Below are positions 8,807 to 17,701 of a stretch of DNA of 40,593 bases, in pieces. The translations under genes and the position numbers were made by a program. Under the pieces are notes generated by a model. That model made no database searches. It saw only the letters and a list, made by a program, of their open reading frames with translations, and was not told where the DNA came from. Source of the stretch: an uncultured Clostridia bacterium (lineage in GTDB: Bacteria > Bacillota_I > Bacilli_A > RF39 > UBA660); NCBI GenBank assembly GCA_947643225.1, contig CANRVH010000012.1:1-40593 (forward strand), given 5' to 3'. The first letter of the stretch is position 1. Every line of letters begins with the position of its first letter.

Positions 8807-9316
8807 ATGCAAAAGAAAAACATGGATCCCAAAAACAAAGAGTTTGAAGAATTAGTAGTTGATGTCAAAGGTGTTGTTAAGGTTAACAAAGGAGGACGTC
8901 AAAGAAGATTCTCAGCTACCGTTGTTGTTGGAGATAGAAATGGAAGAGTTGGATTAGGAATTGGTAAAGCTGCCGAAGTACCTGATGCAATTAAAAAAGC
9001 GATTCAAGCTGCTCATAAAAATATCATAAAAATACCTCTAATTGACGGACGTACAGTTGCCCATGAAGCAATCGGTGTATCAGGAGCTGCAAGAGTTATT
9101 GTAAAACCTGCTAAAGCCGGAACTGGAATTATTGCTGGTGGATCTGTTCGTGCTGTACTAGAATTAGCAGGAATACGTGATATTGTATCAAAATCATTAG
9201 GAGCAAGAACCAAACTAAATATGGCTCAGGCTGCTATCAATGCACTTGAATCAATTAAAACACCAGAACAAGTTGCAAAACTTCGCGGAAAAACAGTAGA
9301 GGAGATATTAGGATAA
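8807..9316 (+). CDS. rpsE: 30S ribosomal protein S5
   Basis: A 169-aa protein. The double-stranded-RNA-binding-like N-terminal domain carries [33 protein letters not shown], and the C-terminal domain [22 protein letters not shown]5 affects translational accuracy and helps form the mRNA entry helicase. Its stop TAA overlaps the rplO ATG by one base, leaving no space for rpmD (L30), which normally lies here. Confidence 0.98.
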   Translation: MQKKNMDPKNKEFEELVVDVKGVVKVNKGGRQRRFSATVVVGDRNGRVGLGIGKAAEVPDAIKKAIQAAHKNIIKIPLIDGRTVAHEAIGVSGAARVIVKPAKAGTGIIAGGSVRAVLELAGIRDIVSKSLGARTKLNMAQAAINALESIKTPEQVAKLRGKTVEEILG

Positions 9317-9759
9317 TGAAATTACATGAATTAGAGAAAAATATCGGAGCTACTCATTCTAAAAAACGCGTTGGACGTGGCTCTGGTAGTGGATTAGGAA
9401 AAACTTGTGGGCGTGGACAAAAAGGACAAAAGTCTCGTAGTGGTGGTGGAGTAAGTGCCGTATTTGAAGGTGGACAATTACCACTATATCGCCGTATTCC
9501 AAAAAGAGGGTTTAAAAACGCAATGTTCAAAACAGAATATGCTGTTATTAATCTAAGCGATTTAAATCGTTTTGAAGAGGGAACAACAGTAACACCTGCT
9601 TTATTAAAAGAAACAGGAATCATTAAAAATCAATTATCTGGTATTAAAGTATTAGGTAATGGAACATTAGAAAAGAAATTAACGATTCAAGCTAATAAAT
9701 TTTCTAAAACTGCGTTAGCAAAGATCAATGAATCAGGAAGTAAAGCTGAGGTGATCTAG
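9316..9759 (+). CDS. rplO: 50S ribosomal protein L15
   Basis: A 147-aa protein with the standard KLHEL start, the glycine- and arginine-rich extension [30 protein letters not shown] and the [17 protein letters not shown] core. L15 binds 23S rRNA late in assembly. It overlaps rpsE by one base, and GAGGAG at 9299-9304 inside rpsE is the nearest Shine-Dalgarno. Direct rpsE-rplO junctions without L30 are typical of Mollicutes. Confidence 0.98.
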   Translation: MKLHELEKNIGATHSKKRVGRGSGSGLGKTCGRGQKGQKSRSGGGVSAVFEGGQLPLYRRIPKRGFKNAMFKTEYAVINLSDLNRFEEGTTVTPALLKETGIIKNQLSGIKVLGNGTLEKKLTIQANKFSKTALAKINESGSKAEVI

Positions 9760-9760
9760 T

Positions 9761-11029
9761 ATGCTTAAAACCATGAAGCAATTATTTACTCCAACCAATA
9801 AGGATATTAGACATCGGATTTATTTTACGATGACAATCCTTGCAATCTTTATCTTAGGTTGCTCAATTAGAGTACCAGGTACAGAAAAGGTTACTAGTAA
9901 TTTAGGATTTCTTGAATTATTAAATTCCATGGGTGGAGGAGCCTTTAAGAAATTTTCAATATTTGCTTTAGGGGTTATGCCTTACATTACAGCTTCCATT
10001 ATTATGCAGTTATTGGAAATGGATATTATTCCATACTTCTCTGATCTTGCTAAACAGGGTCATACAGGAAGACAAAAATTAAATAGAATAACGAGATATA
10101 TGGGAATTGCCTTTGCATTCATAGAAGGATATGCTTTCGCTTTTGCCTTTTATGGTAAAACTGGTAATGCTTTTGAGTACCTATATATCACAACTATTTT
10201 AACAGCGGGAACAGCATTCCTATTGTGGTTAGGGGATCAAATTACTGAAAAAGGAGTAGGAAACGGTCTAAGCTTAATTATTATGGCTGGTATTATTTCA
10301 ACGCTTCCAGAAATGTTCCTAACAGCATTCCAAAGCTTAGTAACATTTTCAACTGTTCAATTAACTGTTTTTGGAATCGTTAAATTCATAATATTTGCAT
10401 TAGTATACTTAATCATATTAGTTGGAGTAATCTTCATTCAAGAATCAGAAAGAAGAATACCAATACAATATGCAAATAAATCAAGTAGTACATATGAAAA
10501 GAATACTTCATACATGCCAATCAAAATAAATTCAGCAAACGTAGTACCAGTAATCTTTGCATCAAGCTTATTAAGTATACCAAGTATTATGGCAACAGTA
10601 ATTAATAAAGAAGGATTTAGTATATTTGTTCAAAAATATTTAAATTATTCAACACCAGTTGGCTTCATCATATATGTTGTATTAATCTTTCTATTTTCAT
10701 ATTTTTATACATTCATTCAAATGAAACCAGAAGAATTTTCTAAAAACTTACAAGAAAGTGGTGGATACATTCCTGGTATTCGCCCAGGTAAAGAAACAGA
10801 AAATTATTTAAGTAAAGTTCTTTCAAGAATAACTGTGTTAGGAGCATTATTCTTAGTTATAATTGCAGGACTACCAATTATTTTTTCTAAGGTAACCAAT
10901 TTACCTACTAGTGTTTCAATTGGTGGTACAGGGTTATTAATCGTAGTTGGTGTTGCCCTTGAAACATATAAACAATTAGAAGGAAGTCTACTTACAAGAA
11001 ATTATAAAAGAGGATATAGTAGAAGGTAA
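9761..11029 (+). CDS. secY: Protein translocase subunit SecY
   Basis: A 422-aa membrane protein with ten hydrophobic segments. Conserved parts are the plug region near IRVPG, ALGVMPYITASIIMQLLE, the GLIxMAGII-like segment GNGLSLIIMAGIIS, QESERRIPIQYA, and the cytoplasmic loop FAYFYT-like FSYFYTFIQMKPEEFSKNLQESGGYIPGIRPG. It forms the Sec channel with SecE and SecG. It starts 1 base after rplO, with GAGGTGAT inside rplO as the Shine-Dalgarno. Confidence 0.98.
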   Translation: MLKTMKQLFTPTNKDIRHRIYFTMTILAIFILGCSIRVPGTEKVTSNLGFLELLNSMGGGAFKKFSIFALGVMPYITASIIMQLLEMDIIPYFSDLAKQGHTGRQKLNRITRYMGIAFAFIEGYAFAFAFYGKTGNAFEYLYITTILTAGTAFLLWLGDQITEKGVGNGLSLIIMAGIISTLPEMFLTAFQSLVTFSTVQLTVFGIVKFIIFALVYLIILVGVIFIQESERRIPIQYANKSSSTYEKNTSYMPIKINSANVVPVIFASSLLSIPSIMATVINKEGFSIFVQKYLNYSTPVGFIIYVVLIFLFSYFYTFIQMKPEEFSKNLQESGGYIPGIRPGKETENYLSKVLSRITVLGALFLVIIAGLPIIFSKVTNLPTSVSIGGTGLLIVVGVALETYKQLEGSLLTRNYKRGYSRR

Positions 11030-11031
11030 AA

Positions 11032-11688
11032 ATGAAAAGTATAATGTTTATCGCTCCACCTGCTGCAGGGAAAGGAACGCAAGCTGAACTAATTATGGAT
11101 CAATATCATATTCCCCATATTTCAACAGGTGATATTCTAAGAGAAATATCAAAAGAAGATACAGAAATAGGAAATTATGTTTACGAAACACTAGCAAGTG
11201 GAAATTTAGTTAAAGATGAAATCACCTATAAGTTAGTTGAGAATAGACTTTCAAAAAAAGATTGTAAAAATGGTTTCATCATTGATGGGTTTCCTCGTAA
11301 TTATGAGCAAGCATTAAAATATGATGAAATTTTAAAAAAGATCAATTTAAAGTTAGGGTATGTCTTTGTTTTAGATATTGATGAAAAAAGATTAGAAAAA
11401 AGGATAACTGGTCGAAGAATATGCCCAGATTGTCATGCTGTATATAATATTAACGAAGAAAACCAAAAACCAAAAATAGATTCGATTTGTGATGATTGTG
11501 GAGGAAAACTATATCAAAGAAAAGATGATAATCTTGAATCATTTCAAACTAGATATCAAATGTATTTAAAAAAAACTGCCCCAATTATTGAGCACTATGA
11601 TAAAAAAGGATTGATTTATCATCTTGATGGTAACAAAAAACCAAATGAAATTTTTGATCAAATTATAAAGATTATAGGTGGTGAGTAG
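11032..11688 (+). CDS. adk: Adenylate kinase
   Basis: A 218-aa nucleoside monophosphate kinase that interconverts AMP, ATP and ADP. It has STGDILR, DGFPRNYEQA and a LID domain with two CxxC pairs (CPDC, CDDC) for structural zinc. The P-loop is APPAAGKGT (residues 8-16), whereas most Adk proteins have GxPGxGKGT: both P-loop glycines are alanine, with the catalytic Lys14 kept. The sequence is otherwise typical and in the usual secY-adk-map context, so function is likely retained. It begins 2 bases after secY. Confidence 0.95.
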   Translation: MKSIMFIAPPAAGKGTQAELIMDQYHIPHISTGDILREISKEDTEIGNYVYETLASGNLVKDEITYKLVENRLSKKDCKNGFIIDGFPRNYEQALKYDEILKKINLKLGYVFVLDIDEKRLEKRITGRRICPDCHAVYNINEENQKPKIDSICDDCGGKLYQRKDDNLESFQTRYQMYLKKTAPIIEHYDKKGLIYHLDGNKKPNEIFDQIIKIIGGE

Positions 11689-12435
11689 ATGATTACCATA
11701 AAAAGCGAAAGAGAAGTTGACCTTTTAAGAAAAGCAGGAAATATTGTTTATAAAACTCATCAATATATTAAACCATTTATAAAAGAGGGAATTGCTACCA
11801 AGGAAATAGATCGACTTGCAGAAAAGTTTATAAGAGAAAATAATGCAACTCCATCCTTTAAGGGATATAAAGGATTTCCAACAGCTTTATGTATTAGTAT
11901 TAATGATGAAGTTGTACATGGTTTTCCAAGCGATAGAATACTAAAAAATGGTGATATTGTAACACTAGATATTGGGGCATGTTACAAAGGATATCATGGC
12001 GATTCTGCTTGGACCTACAAAGTAGGAGAAGTAACAGAAGAGAAACAATTCCTAATGGAACATACTGAAAAGTCCCTATTCATAGGACTTGAACAAGTAA
12101 AGCCAGGTAACAGAATTGGTGATATCAGTCATGCAATAGAAACTTATGCGAAAAAGCACAATCTAGGAGTAGTAAAAGAATTATGTGGCCATGGAGTAGG
12201 AACAGACATTCATGAAGATCCAAATGTTCCCAATTATGGGGATCTCAATACTGGTCCTAGATTAAAAGTAGGAATGGTAATCGCTATTGAACCAATGCTA
12301 ACATTAGGAAGTCCAGAAATTTATCTTGAAGAAAATGACTGGACCGTTATAACAGAAGATCACAGTCCATCAGCTCACTATGAACATACAGTAGTTATAA
12401 CCCAAGATGGATATGAAATTTTAACAGGAGAGTGA
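11689..12435 (+). CDS. map: Methionine aminopeptidase, type I
   Basis: A 248-aa protein that removes the initiator Met from nascent chains. Dinuclear-metal ligands are visible: the two Asp in [16 protein letters not shown], His in GHGVG, Glu in AIEPM and the final Glu in HYEHTVVIT. There is no N-terminal zinc-finger extension, so it is the short bacterial form. It begins right after the adk stop, with GGTGGTGAG overlapping adk. It ends in TGA, showing that TGA is a stop codon in this organism. Confidence 0.97.
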   Translation: MITIKSEREVDLLRKAGNIVYKTHQYIKPFIKEGIATKEIDRLAEKFIRENNATPSFKGYKGFPTALCISINDEVVHGFPSDRILKNGDIVTLDIGACYKGYHGDSAWTYKVGEVTEEKQFLMEHTEKSLFIGLEQVKPGNRIGDISHAIETYAKKHNLGVVKELCGHGVGTDIHEDPNVPNYGDLNTGPRLKVGMVIAIEPMLTLGSPEIYLEENDWTVITEDHSPSAHYEHTVVITQDGYEILTGE

Positions 12436-12439
12436 AGAG

Positions 12440-12655
12440 ATGGCTAAAGAAGATACAATCGAAATGGAAGGTAAAGTTCTTGAAATTATCCCAAGTGGCA
12501 AGTTTAAAGTTGAACTGACAAATGGTCACATTGTGGAGGCCCACGTTTCTGGTAAAATACGAATGCACTACATTCGCATCTTACCAGGAGATACAGTAGT
12601 AATAGAACTATCGCCTTATGACTTAACACGTGGGCGTATTACCTATCGAAAATAA
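12440..12655 (+). CDS. infA: Translation initiation factor IF-1
   Basis: A 71-aa OB-fold protein, nearly the invariant IF-1 length. It reads [29 protein letters not shown], then [35 protein letters not shown]-1 blocks the 30S A site during initiation. It starts 4 bases after map and is followed by rpmJ, the conserved order in Bacilli. Confidence 0.98.
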   Translation: MAKEDTIEMEGKVLEIIPSGKFKVELTNGHIVEAHVSGKIRMHYIRILPGDTVVIELSPYDLTRGRITYRK

Positions 12656-12669
12656 TAGGAGGGATTATA

Positions 12670-12786
12670 ATGAAAGTAAAACCATCAGTAAAACCAATTT
12701 GTGCTGATTGTAAAATAGTAAAACGTAAAGGTACTGTTAGAGTTGTTTGTAAAAAGAACCCTAAACATAAACAAAGACAAGGGTAA
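12670..12786 (+). CDS. rpmJ: 50S ribosomal protein L36, zinc-binding form
   Basis: A 38-aa protein reading [15 protein letters not shown] at the start and ending NPKHKQRQG. Cys11, Cys14, Cys27 and His33 form the zinc site of the C+ type of L36. The family is usually 37 residues; one extra residue lies near KKNPK. AGGAGGG precedes the ATG by 6 bases, and the gene lies between infA and rpsM as expected. Confidence 0.97.
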   Translation: MKVKPSVKPICADCKIVKRKGTVRVVCKKNPKHKQRQG

Positions 12787-12801
12787 TAGGAGGTGAAATA
12801 A

Positions 12802-13170
12802 ATGGCACGTATTAAAGGTGTAGATATTCCAAATGATAAACATATCGTTATATCATTAACTTATATTTATGGTATTGGAAGAAGCTTAGCAAGAAAAATT
12901 TGTAAAAATGCAAGTGTTGAGCCTACAAAAAAAGCAGGTGAGTTATCACAAGAAGAATTAATTAAGCTTCGTGATGAAATAAATAACCATATAACAGAGG
13001 GTGACTTACGTCGTGAAGTTAGTATGAACATCAAAACAAAAATGGAAATTAATTCTTACCAAGGATCTCGTCATAAAAAAGGGCTTCCAGTAAGAGGACA
13101 AAGAACAAATAGAAATGCTCGTACTCGTAAGGGTAGAGGTAAAGTTGTTGCAAATAAAAAGAAAGTATAA
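12802..13170 (+). CDS. rpsM: 30S ribosomal protein S13
   Basis: A 122-aa protein with [29 protein letters not shown] (including the helix-hairpin-helix GIG), [16 protein letters not shown] and the basic tail [18 protein letters not shown]. The tail reaches the P-site tRNA. It is in the standard rpmJ-rpsM-rpsK-rpoA-rplQ order, 15 bases after rpmJ with AGGAGGTGA as Shine-Dalgarno. Confidence 0.98.
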   Translation: MARIKGVDIPNDKHIVISLTYIYGIGRSLARKICKNASVEPTKKAGELSQEELIKLRDEINNHITEGDLRREVSMNIKTKMEINSYQGSRHKKGLPVRGQRTNRNARTRKGRGKVVANKKKV

Positions 13171-13190
13171 TAGGTAAAGGAGGGTAAATC

Positions 13191-13574
13191 ATGGCTTATA
13201 AAACGAGAAAGAAAAAAGTAAAGAAAAATGTACCTGAAGGTGTAGCACACATTCATGCAACATTTAATAATACAATAACAACCATCACAGATAAAGATGG
13301 TAATACAATTAGTTGGGCATCAAGTGGAGCATTAGGATTTAAGGGAAGTAAAAAGTCAACTCCATTTGCTGCTGGTACTGCTGCCGAGGCTGCAGCAAAA
13401 GCTGCCTATGATATGGGTATGCGTAAAGTAGAAGTGTATGTTAAAGGGTTAGGACCAGGACGTGAAACAGCTATTCGTTCGCTTCAAACAGCAGGTTTAG
13501 AAATAACTGCAATTAATGATTCTACACCAATACCACATAACGGATGTCGTCCACCAAAACGTCCACGTGGTTAA
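13191..13574 (+). CDS. rpsK: 30S ribosomal protein S11
   Basis: A 127-aa protein with [75 protein letters not shown] and a lysine-rich N-terminus. S11 lies on the 30S platform at the mRNA exit. AAGGAGGG lies 5 bases before the ATG. Confidence 0.98.
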   Translation: MAYKTRKKKVKKNVPEGVAHIHATFNNTITTITDKDGNTISWASSGALGFKGSKKSTPFAAGTAAEAAAKAAYDMGMRKVEVYVKGLGPGRETAIRSLQTAGLEITAINDSTPIPHNGCRPPKRPRG

Positions 13575-13607
13575 TTGTAAATCGATAAATAAAGGGAGGT
13601 TAGTTTC

Positions 13608-14558
13608 ATGTTACAATTTGAAAAACCAGTATATAAAATTACAGATTCAGTAGAAAGTAATTTCTATGGAAAATTTGAATTAGAACCATTAGAAAGAGGA
13701 TTTGGTACTACTTTAGGAAATGCCCTAAGAAGAGTAATGTTATCATCTCTACCAGGTAGTGCCATAAGTAGTGTAAAAATAGATGGAGTTTTACATGAAT
13801 TCCAAACAATCGAAGGAGTTTATGAAGATGTTGCTACAATCATATTAAACTTAAAAGGTGTTGTAATAAAAAATCATTCTAATGGACCAAAAACAATTAC
13901 ATTGGATGTTAATAAAGAAGGAGAAGTAACTGCTGGAGATATCGAATGTGATTCTGATATTGAAATTATCAATAAGGATAAAGTAATTGCTACCTTAAGT
14001 AAAGGTGGTAAGCTTTATATGGAAATGACTGTAACAAGTGGTCGTGGATATGTTGATAGTGAAATTAATAAGCAAAAATTAGATAATAAAAAAGTGGGAG
14101 TCATTGTAATGGATACTTCATATTCTCCAATAGAAAGAGTATCATATGAAGTAGAACCAGCTCGTGTTGGACAAGATGAAAGCTATGACAAGCTAGTATT
14201 AGAAGTTTGGACTAACGGTTCAATCAAGCCAGAGGAATCAATCGCATTAGCATCTCGCATCTTAATTGAACATTTCGAATTATTAACAGACTTATCATCA
14301 ATTGCCGATTTTAGTGGAATGATGATTGAAAAAACAGAGGACCCCGCAACAAAGGCATTAGAAACATCAATAGAAGATTTAGATTTCTCAGTACGTGCTT
14401 ATAATTGTTTAAAAAGAGCAGGTATTCATACATTACAAGATTTAGTTAATAGAAGTGAATCAGATATGATGAAAATACGTAATTTAGGTAAGAAATCTCT
14501 AAAAGAAGTATTAGACAAAATTAGAGATATGGGCTTAACATTACAAGACGAAGATTAA
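13608..14558 (+). CDS. rpoA: RNA polymerase alpha subunit
   Basis: A 316-aa protein, close to the 314-315 of other Bacillota. The N-terminal dimerisation domain contains [33 protein letters not shown]-like IDGVLHEF and [24 protein letters not shown] linker ([31 protein letters not shown]) leads to the C-terminal domain with its two helix-hairpin-helix segments ([16 protein letters not shown] [16 protein letters not shown]), which contacts UP elements and activators. GGGAGG precedes the ATG. Confidence 0.98.
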   Translation: MLQFEKPVYKITDSVESNFYGKFELEPLERGFGTTLGNALRRVMLSSLPGSAISSVKIDGVLHEFQTIEGVYEDVATIILNLKGVVIKNHSNGPKTITLDVNKEGEVTAGDIECDSDIEIINKDKVIATLSKGGKLYMEMTVTSGRGYVDSEINKQKLDNKKVGVIVMDTSYSPIERVSYEVEPARVGQDESYDKLVLEVWTNGSIKPEESIALASRILIEHFELLTDLSSIADFSGMMIEKTEDPATKALETSIEDLDFSVRAYNCLKRAGIHTLQDLVNRSESDMMKIRNLGKKSLKEVLDKIRDMGLTLQDED

Positions 14559-14574
14559 TATAGGAGGAAAAATT

Positions 14575-14988
14575 ATGGCATATAGAAAGTTAGGTCGCAA
14601 TAACAAACATAGAAAAAGTATGCTTGCAAACTTAACAAAAGAAGTTATTGCAAAAGAGAGTATAACAACAACCGAAACACGTGCTAAAGAAGCTCGTAAG
14701 TTTATTGATAAAATGATTACCTACGGAAAAAAAGGTGATTTAATCTCTAGAAGAAAAGCATTAGCATTTTTACACAATGATAAAAAATTAGTAGATAAAA
14801 TATTCCATGACTTAGCAAAACGTTATGAAAACCGTAATGGTGGCTATACACAAATATTAAAACTTGCTGAGCGTCGCGGTGATGATAGCCTAATGGTAAT
14901 ATTAAAATTAGTAGAAGAAAAAGAAGAACCAAAAACAGAAAAGAAAAAAGATACAAAAGAAGAGCAAAAAAAAGAAATAGAAGCTTAG
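14575..14988 (+). CDS. rplQ: 50S ribosomal protein L17
   Basis: L17 core of about 115 residues: [48 protein letters not shown] and the [34 protein letters not shown] end. The protein is 137 aa; the last 20 or so residues are an added, almost purely charged Lys/Glu tail. It is the last gene of the super-operon, and the stem of the operon terminator overlaps its stop codon. Confidence 0.97.
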   Translation: MAYRKLGRNNKHRKSMLANLTKEVIAKESITTTETRAKEARKFIDKMITYGKKGDLISRRKALAFLHNDKKLVDKIFHDLAKRYENRNGGYTQILKLAERRGDDSLMVILKLVEEKEEPKTEKKKDTKEEQKKEIEA

Positions 14989-15007
14989 AAATAGGCTTCT
15001 TATTTTT
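14974..15007 (+). terminator. Terminator of the ribosomal super-operon
   Basis: AGAAGC (14979-14984) pairs with GCTTCT (14995-15000), extendable through AAATA and TATTT with one bulge. The T-run is 15001-15007. The stem includes the rplQ stop codon region. Confidence 0.75.
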
Positions 15008-15029
15008 GGATTAAATAAAAAATATCAGA

Positions 15030-15059
15030 TTGAATAATATGGTATGAGTATGATAAAAT
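15030..15059 (+). promoter_or_regulatory. Promoter for the dehydrogenase gene
   Basis: TTGAAT (15030-15035), 18-base spacer, TAAAAT (15054-15059) with an extended TGA directly before it (15051-15053). An overlapping TATAAT at 15059-15064 is poorly spaced from any -35. It lies between the super-operon terminator and the 15136 gene. Confidence 0.5.
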
Positions 15060-15135
15060 ATAATCAAGTTTTACATGAAATAATTTTAAAATATAAAAAG
15101 TTAATAAAGAAAATATAATAAAAAGAGGTGATATC

Positions 15136-15891
15136 ATGAAAGCATTAATAACTGGGGCATCAAGCGGAATAGGACTAGAAATTGCTAAATATTTAGCTAA
15201 AAAAAAGCACGAACTAATTTTAGTTGCTCGCAGTAAGGAAAAATTAGAACAACTCCAACAACAACTACCAACTAAAACAACAATTATTGCCTTAGATCTA
15301 AGTAATGAGCAAAAAGTAAAAGAATTGTATGTCTTAACAAAAAATGCCCAAATAGATATCTTAATTAATAATGCTGGATTTGGCAGTTGTGGAAATTTTG
15401 ATGAACTATCTTTAGTAAACGATATCCAGATGATTGATACCAACATTAAGGCAGTACATATTTTAACTAAATCATTTGTAAAAGAGATGCTAAAAAGGGA
15501 TCATGGTTATATCCTAAACGTTGCATCAACCGCATCCTTTCCACCAGGAGGTCCCTTAATGGCGACATATTATGCTACTAAATCATATGTCTATAGCTTA
15601 ACAGAAGCAATCTATTATGAATTAAAGCAAAAAAAGAGTAATGTATCTATCTCTTGTTTAGCACCAGGACCAGTTAACACCAACTTCAATAATGTAGCCA
15701 ATGTAAAATTTGCAGTAAAAGCAATGAATGCCAAAGATGTAGCACGTTATGCAGTAGATCAAATGTTTAAGAAGAAAATGTTAATCATACCAGGTTTTAA
15801 AATGAAATGTATAAAATTTTTAGGAAGATTTTTATCAGATAAAATGTTTTTAAGAATAACTTATCATATTCAAAAACAAAAATTAAAATAA
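15136..15891 (+). CDS. Short-chain dehydrogenase/reductase (SDR family)
   Basis: A 251-aa NAD(P)-dependent oxidoreductase of the classical SDR family. It has the TGASSGIG cofactor loop (residues 6-13), ARSKEKL after beta-2 (suggesting NADP(H)), the NNAG motif (78-81), and the catalytic Tyr145-x3-Lys149 (YYATK) with a serine near 131. The PGPVNTNF segment is typical of the DltE/YqjQ-like group of uncertain substrate. It sits between rplQ and the ecfA pair, where no gene is usually found, with its own promoter and a weak terminator after it. AAGAGGTGAT is the Shine-Dalgarno. Confidence 0.9.
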   Translation: MKALITGASSGIGLEIAKYLAKKKHELILVARSKEKLEQLQQQLPTKTTIIALDLSNEQKVKELYVLTKNAQIDILINNAGFGSCGNFDELSLVNDIQMIDTNIKAVHILTKSFVKEMLKRDHGYILNVASTASFPPGGPLMATYYATKSYVYSLTEAIYYELKQKKSNVSISCLAPGPVNTNFNNVANVKFAVKAMNAKDVARYAVDQMFKKKMLIIPGFKMKCIKFLGRFLSDKMFLRITYHIQKQKLK

Positions 15892-15892
15892 A

Positions 15893-15927
15893 CTTTAATT
15901 TGCTTTAACGAATTAAAGGTTTATTTT
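15893..15927 (+). terminator. Probable terminator after the dehydrogenase gene
   Basis: CTTTAATT (15893-15900) pairs perfectly with AATTAAAG (15911-15918) around a 10-base loop, followed by a broken T-run (15920-15927). The stem is A/T-rich, so termination may be leaky. Confidence 0.5.
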
Positions 15928-15941
15928 CGCTAAGAAATCAT

Positions 15942-15947
15942 TATAAT
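15942..15947 (+). promoter_or_regulatory. Putative -10 box for the ecfA pair
   Basis: A perfect TATAAT lies 31 bases before the GTG start of the first ecfA-like gene, after the weak terminator. The -35 region (about 15918-15925) is poor, so this is a moderate call. Confidence 0.4.
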
Positions 15948-15978
15948 AGTATATTACAGAGGAAGTAGAGGTGAAAAA

Positions 15979-16785
15979 GTGAGAACAGAAAATACAACAA
16001 TAGAAATAAAAAATCTATGTTATAAAACAATTTTCCAAGACTTTAACCTCACTTTAAAAAAAGGAGAATTTATCGCTATAGCAGGGACAAATAATGCAGG
16101 AAAAACTACTTTAGTAAAATTAATAGGAGGTTTAATTTCAACAGAGAGTAGGATCTATTATAATCATATTCCAATAGAACAAATAAATAAAAATAATCTA
16201 TTTTCTGATATAGGACTAATATTAGTAGAAGAAAAAATAAATTTTCTCTATTCTAGTATAGAAGAAGAGCTATTTAGTATTTTAGAAAATCTCCCCATAG
16301 ATCAAAAAGAAAAAAGTAAAAGATATCGGAAAATAATAGAACTATTAAAAATAGAAAATATTCTAACTTATAATCCTAATACTCTAGTAGCGATAGACAA
16401 AGTAAAATTTTTATTAGCAGTAGCACTTATTTCTGCACCAAAAGTACTTTTAATTGATAATATATGTTCCATAACCACAAAAAAGGAAACAAAAGAATTA
16501 TTAAAAATTCTAAATAAACTGAATCAAAAAGAGAAAATAACCATAATGATGACAACTAGTAATTTAGATGAAGTACTGAAAACAGACTATTTATATATTC
16601 TTGATAAAGGAAAAATCGTTTTAGAAGGAGAACCATTAGAAGTTTTAAAGCAAGACAGTAAACTAAACAAATTAGGTTTTTCTATTCCCTTTATGATGGA
16701 TTTATCTGTTAAGTTAAATGATTACAACTTAATAAATGACATAGAAATAGATATGGACAGGATGGTAGAGATATTATGGAAATAA
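15979..16785 (+). CDS. Degenerate ECF-transporter-type ABC ATPase (EcfA1 position)
   Basis: A 268-aa ABC ATPase in the position of ecfA1, after rplQ and before truA. The Walker A GTNNAGKT (residues 36-43) is intact. Other motifs are not: the signature LSGGQ reads LVAID (136-140), the residue after the Walker B Asp160 is Asn161 instead of catalytic Glu, the switch histidine is Ser194 (TTSNLDE), and the Q-loop Gln appears to be Val83. It may bind ATP but is unlikely to hydrolyse it well. It starts at GTG with AGGTG 6 bases upstream; the next ORF begins inside its 3' end. The ecfA1 identity rests on synteny and overall ABC layout, so no symbol is given. Confidence 0.75.
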   Translation: MRTENTTIEIKNLCYKTIFQDFNLTLKKGEFIAIAGTNNAGKTTLVKLIGGLISTESRIYYNHIPIEQINKNNLFSDIGLILVEEKINFLYSSIEEELFSILENLPIDQKEKSKRYRKIIELLKIENILTYNPNTLVAIDKVKFLLAVALISAPKVLLIDNICSITTKKETKELLKILNKLNQKEKITIMMTTSNLDEVLKTDYLYILDKGKIVLEGEPLEVLKQDSKLNKLGFSIPFMMDLSVKLNDYNLINDIEIDMDRMVEILWK

Positions 16786-17570
16786 AACTTCATAAAGTAG
16801 AGTATAAAGATTTTCACAAACTAACATTTACTATCCCAAGAGATGAGATTTGTGGAATAACTGGCAAAGGCAAATCAACGATTTTGAATTTATTAACAGG
16901 TAAACTAGAGATAAAAGGTGAGATAACCTATGAAAAAGAATTACTATCAGCAAAAAGTAAATTGTCTATAATAAAAAAAATAGGAATAATTAATCAAGAA
17001 TTTGAAAATCAATATTCAAAGACAACAATAGAGGAGTATATGAATTACATGATTAATTATTATAAACTAAAAATAAAGAATCCAGAAAAAAAAATCATAG
17101 ACTCACTAAGAATTGTTAATCTAAAAAAAGAGTATTTAAAAAGAAATATAAATACTTTATCAACAAGCGAAAAAAAACTATTACAAATTGCTATTTGTCT
17201 AATTAAAAACCCTAAGATAATTTTATTAGATGAGCCTTTCATCAATTTAGATAACAAAAATCAAAAAAAACTATTTAGACTTTTAACTCAATTAAATGAA
17301 AAATATAAGATAAATATTGTAATTGCCTCAAATGACAGTGAAATACTGTATCGTTATACAAAACATTTAATTATCCTAAAGAATAATAAAGTATTAAAAG
17401 AGGGAAATAGTAAAGAGATTTATGAGAATGTAAAACCTCTTATAAGAGAAAAAGTAGAGATTCCAGACATTGTTTTATTTATATACAAAGCAAAAGCTAC
17501 AAAAAAAGTCAAAATAGACTATCATCGAGACATCAGGGATCTAATTAAAGATATTTATAAACACATTTAG
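16776..17570 (+). CDS. Diverged ECF-transporter-type ABC ATPase (EcfA2 position)
   Basis: A 264-aa ABC ATPase overlapping the previous gene by 10 bases. Walker A is GITGKGKS (27-34), Q-loop Gln74 is present, the signature is LSTSE (128-132) instead of LSGGQ, and Walker B is intact with Asp152-Glu153 (LLDEPF). The switch His is Asn186 (ASND). Paired with its neighbour, one composite site would keep a catalytic Glu. In relatives the next gene is ecfT, the membrane T component that energises vitamin S components; here a 131-base intergenic region and truA follow instead. Whether the pair serves an EcfT encoded elsewhere cannot be told from this window. Confidence 0.75.
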   Translation: MEIKLHKVEYKDFHKLTFTIPRDEICGITGKGKSTILNLLTGKLEIKGEITYEKELLSAKSKLSIIKKIGIINQEFENQYSKTTIEEYMNYMINYYKLKIKNPEKKIIDSLRIVNLKKEYLKRNINTLSTSEKKLLQIAICLIKNPKIILLDEPFINLDNKNQKKLFRLLTQLNEKYKINIVIASNDSEILYRYTKHLIILKNNKVLKEGNSKEIYENVKPLIREKVEIPDIVLFIYKAKATKKVKIDYHRDIRDLIKDIYKHI

Positions 17571-17572
17571 AG

Positions 17573-17657
17573 TTTTCCACAGAAAAAGTTCAAAAATCGA
17601 AAAAAAGTACTATAATTAGCATAAAAAAAGAAAGTTTTCAACAAAAACTGTGGAAAA
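17573..17657. promoter_or_regulatory. Inverted DnaA-box-like sites flanking the truA promoter
   Basis: A perfect 12-base inverted repeat, AGTTTTCCACAG (17571-17582) and CTGTGGAAAACT (17648-17659), contains TTTTCCACA and its complement, each one mismatch from the DnaA box TTATCCACA. A third site, TTTTCAACA (17635-17643), has two mismatches. They bracket the -35/-10 elements at 17589-17616. DnaA control of this operon is inference. Confidence 0.5.
17589..17616 (+). promoter_or_regulatory. Promoter for truA
   Basis: TTCAAA (17589-17594), 16-base spacer and a perfect TATAAT (17611-17616). It lies 86 bases before the truA ATG, between the two arms of the inverted repeat. Confidence 0.55.
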
Positions 17658-17701
17658 CTTTTAAAATTTTACATAGATAGTGTAAAAAAAGAAGGTGAAA
17701 T

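Noticed and set aside
15000..15446. 148-aa minus-strand ORF overlapping the dehydrogenase gene start and the rplQ terminator
   Set aside because: It overlaps a clear SDR gene and its promoter; its Phe/Ser/Ile/Leu-rich composition is that of a shadow frame.
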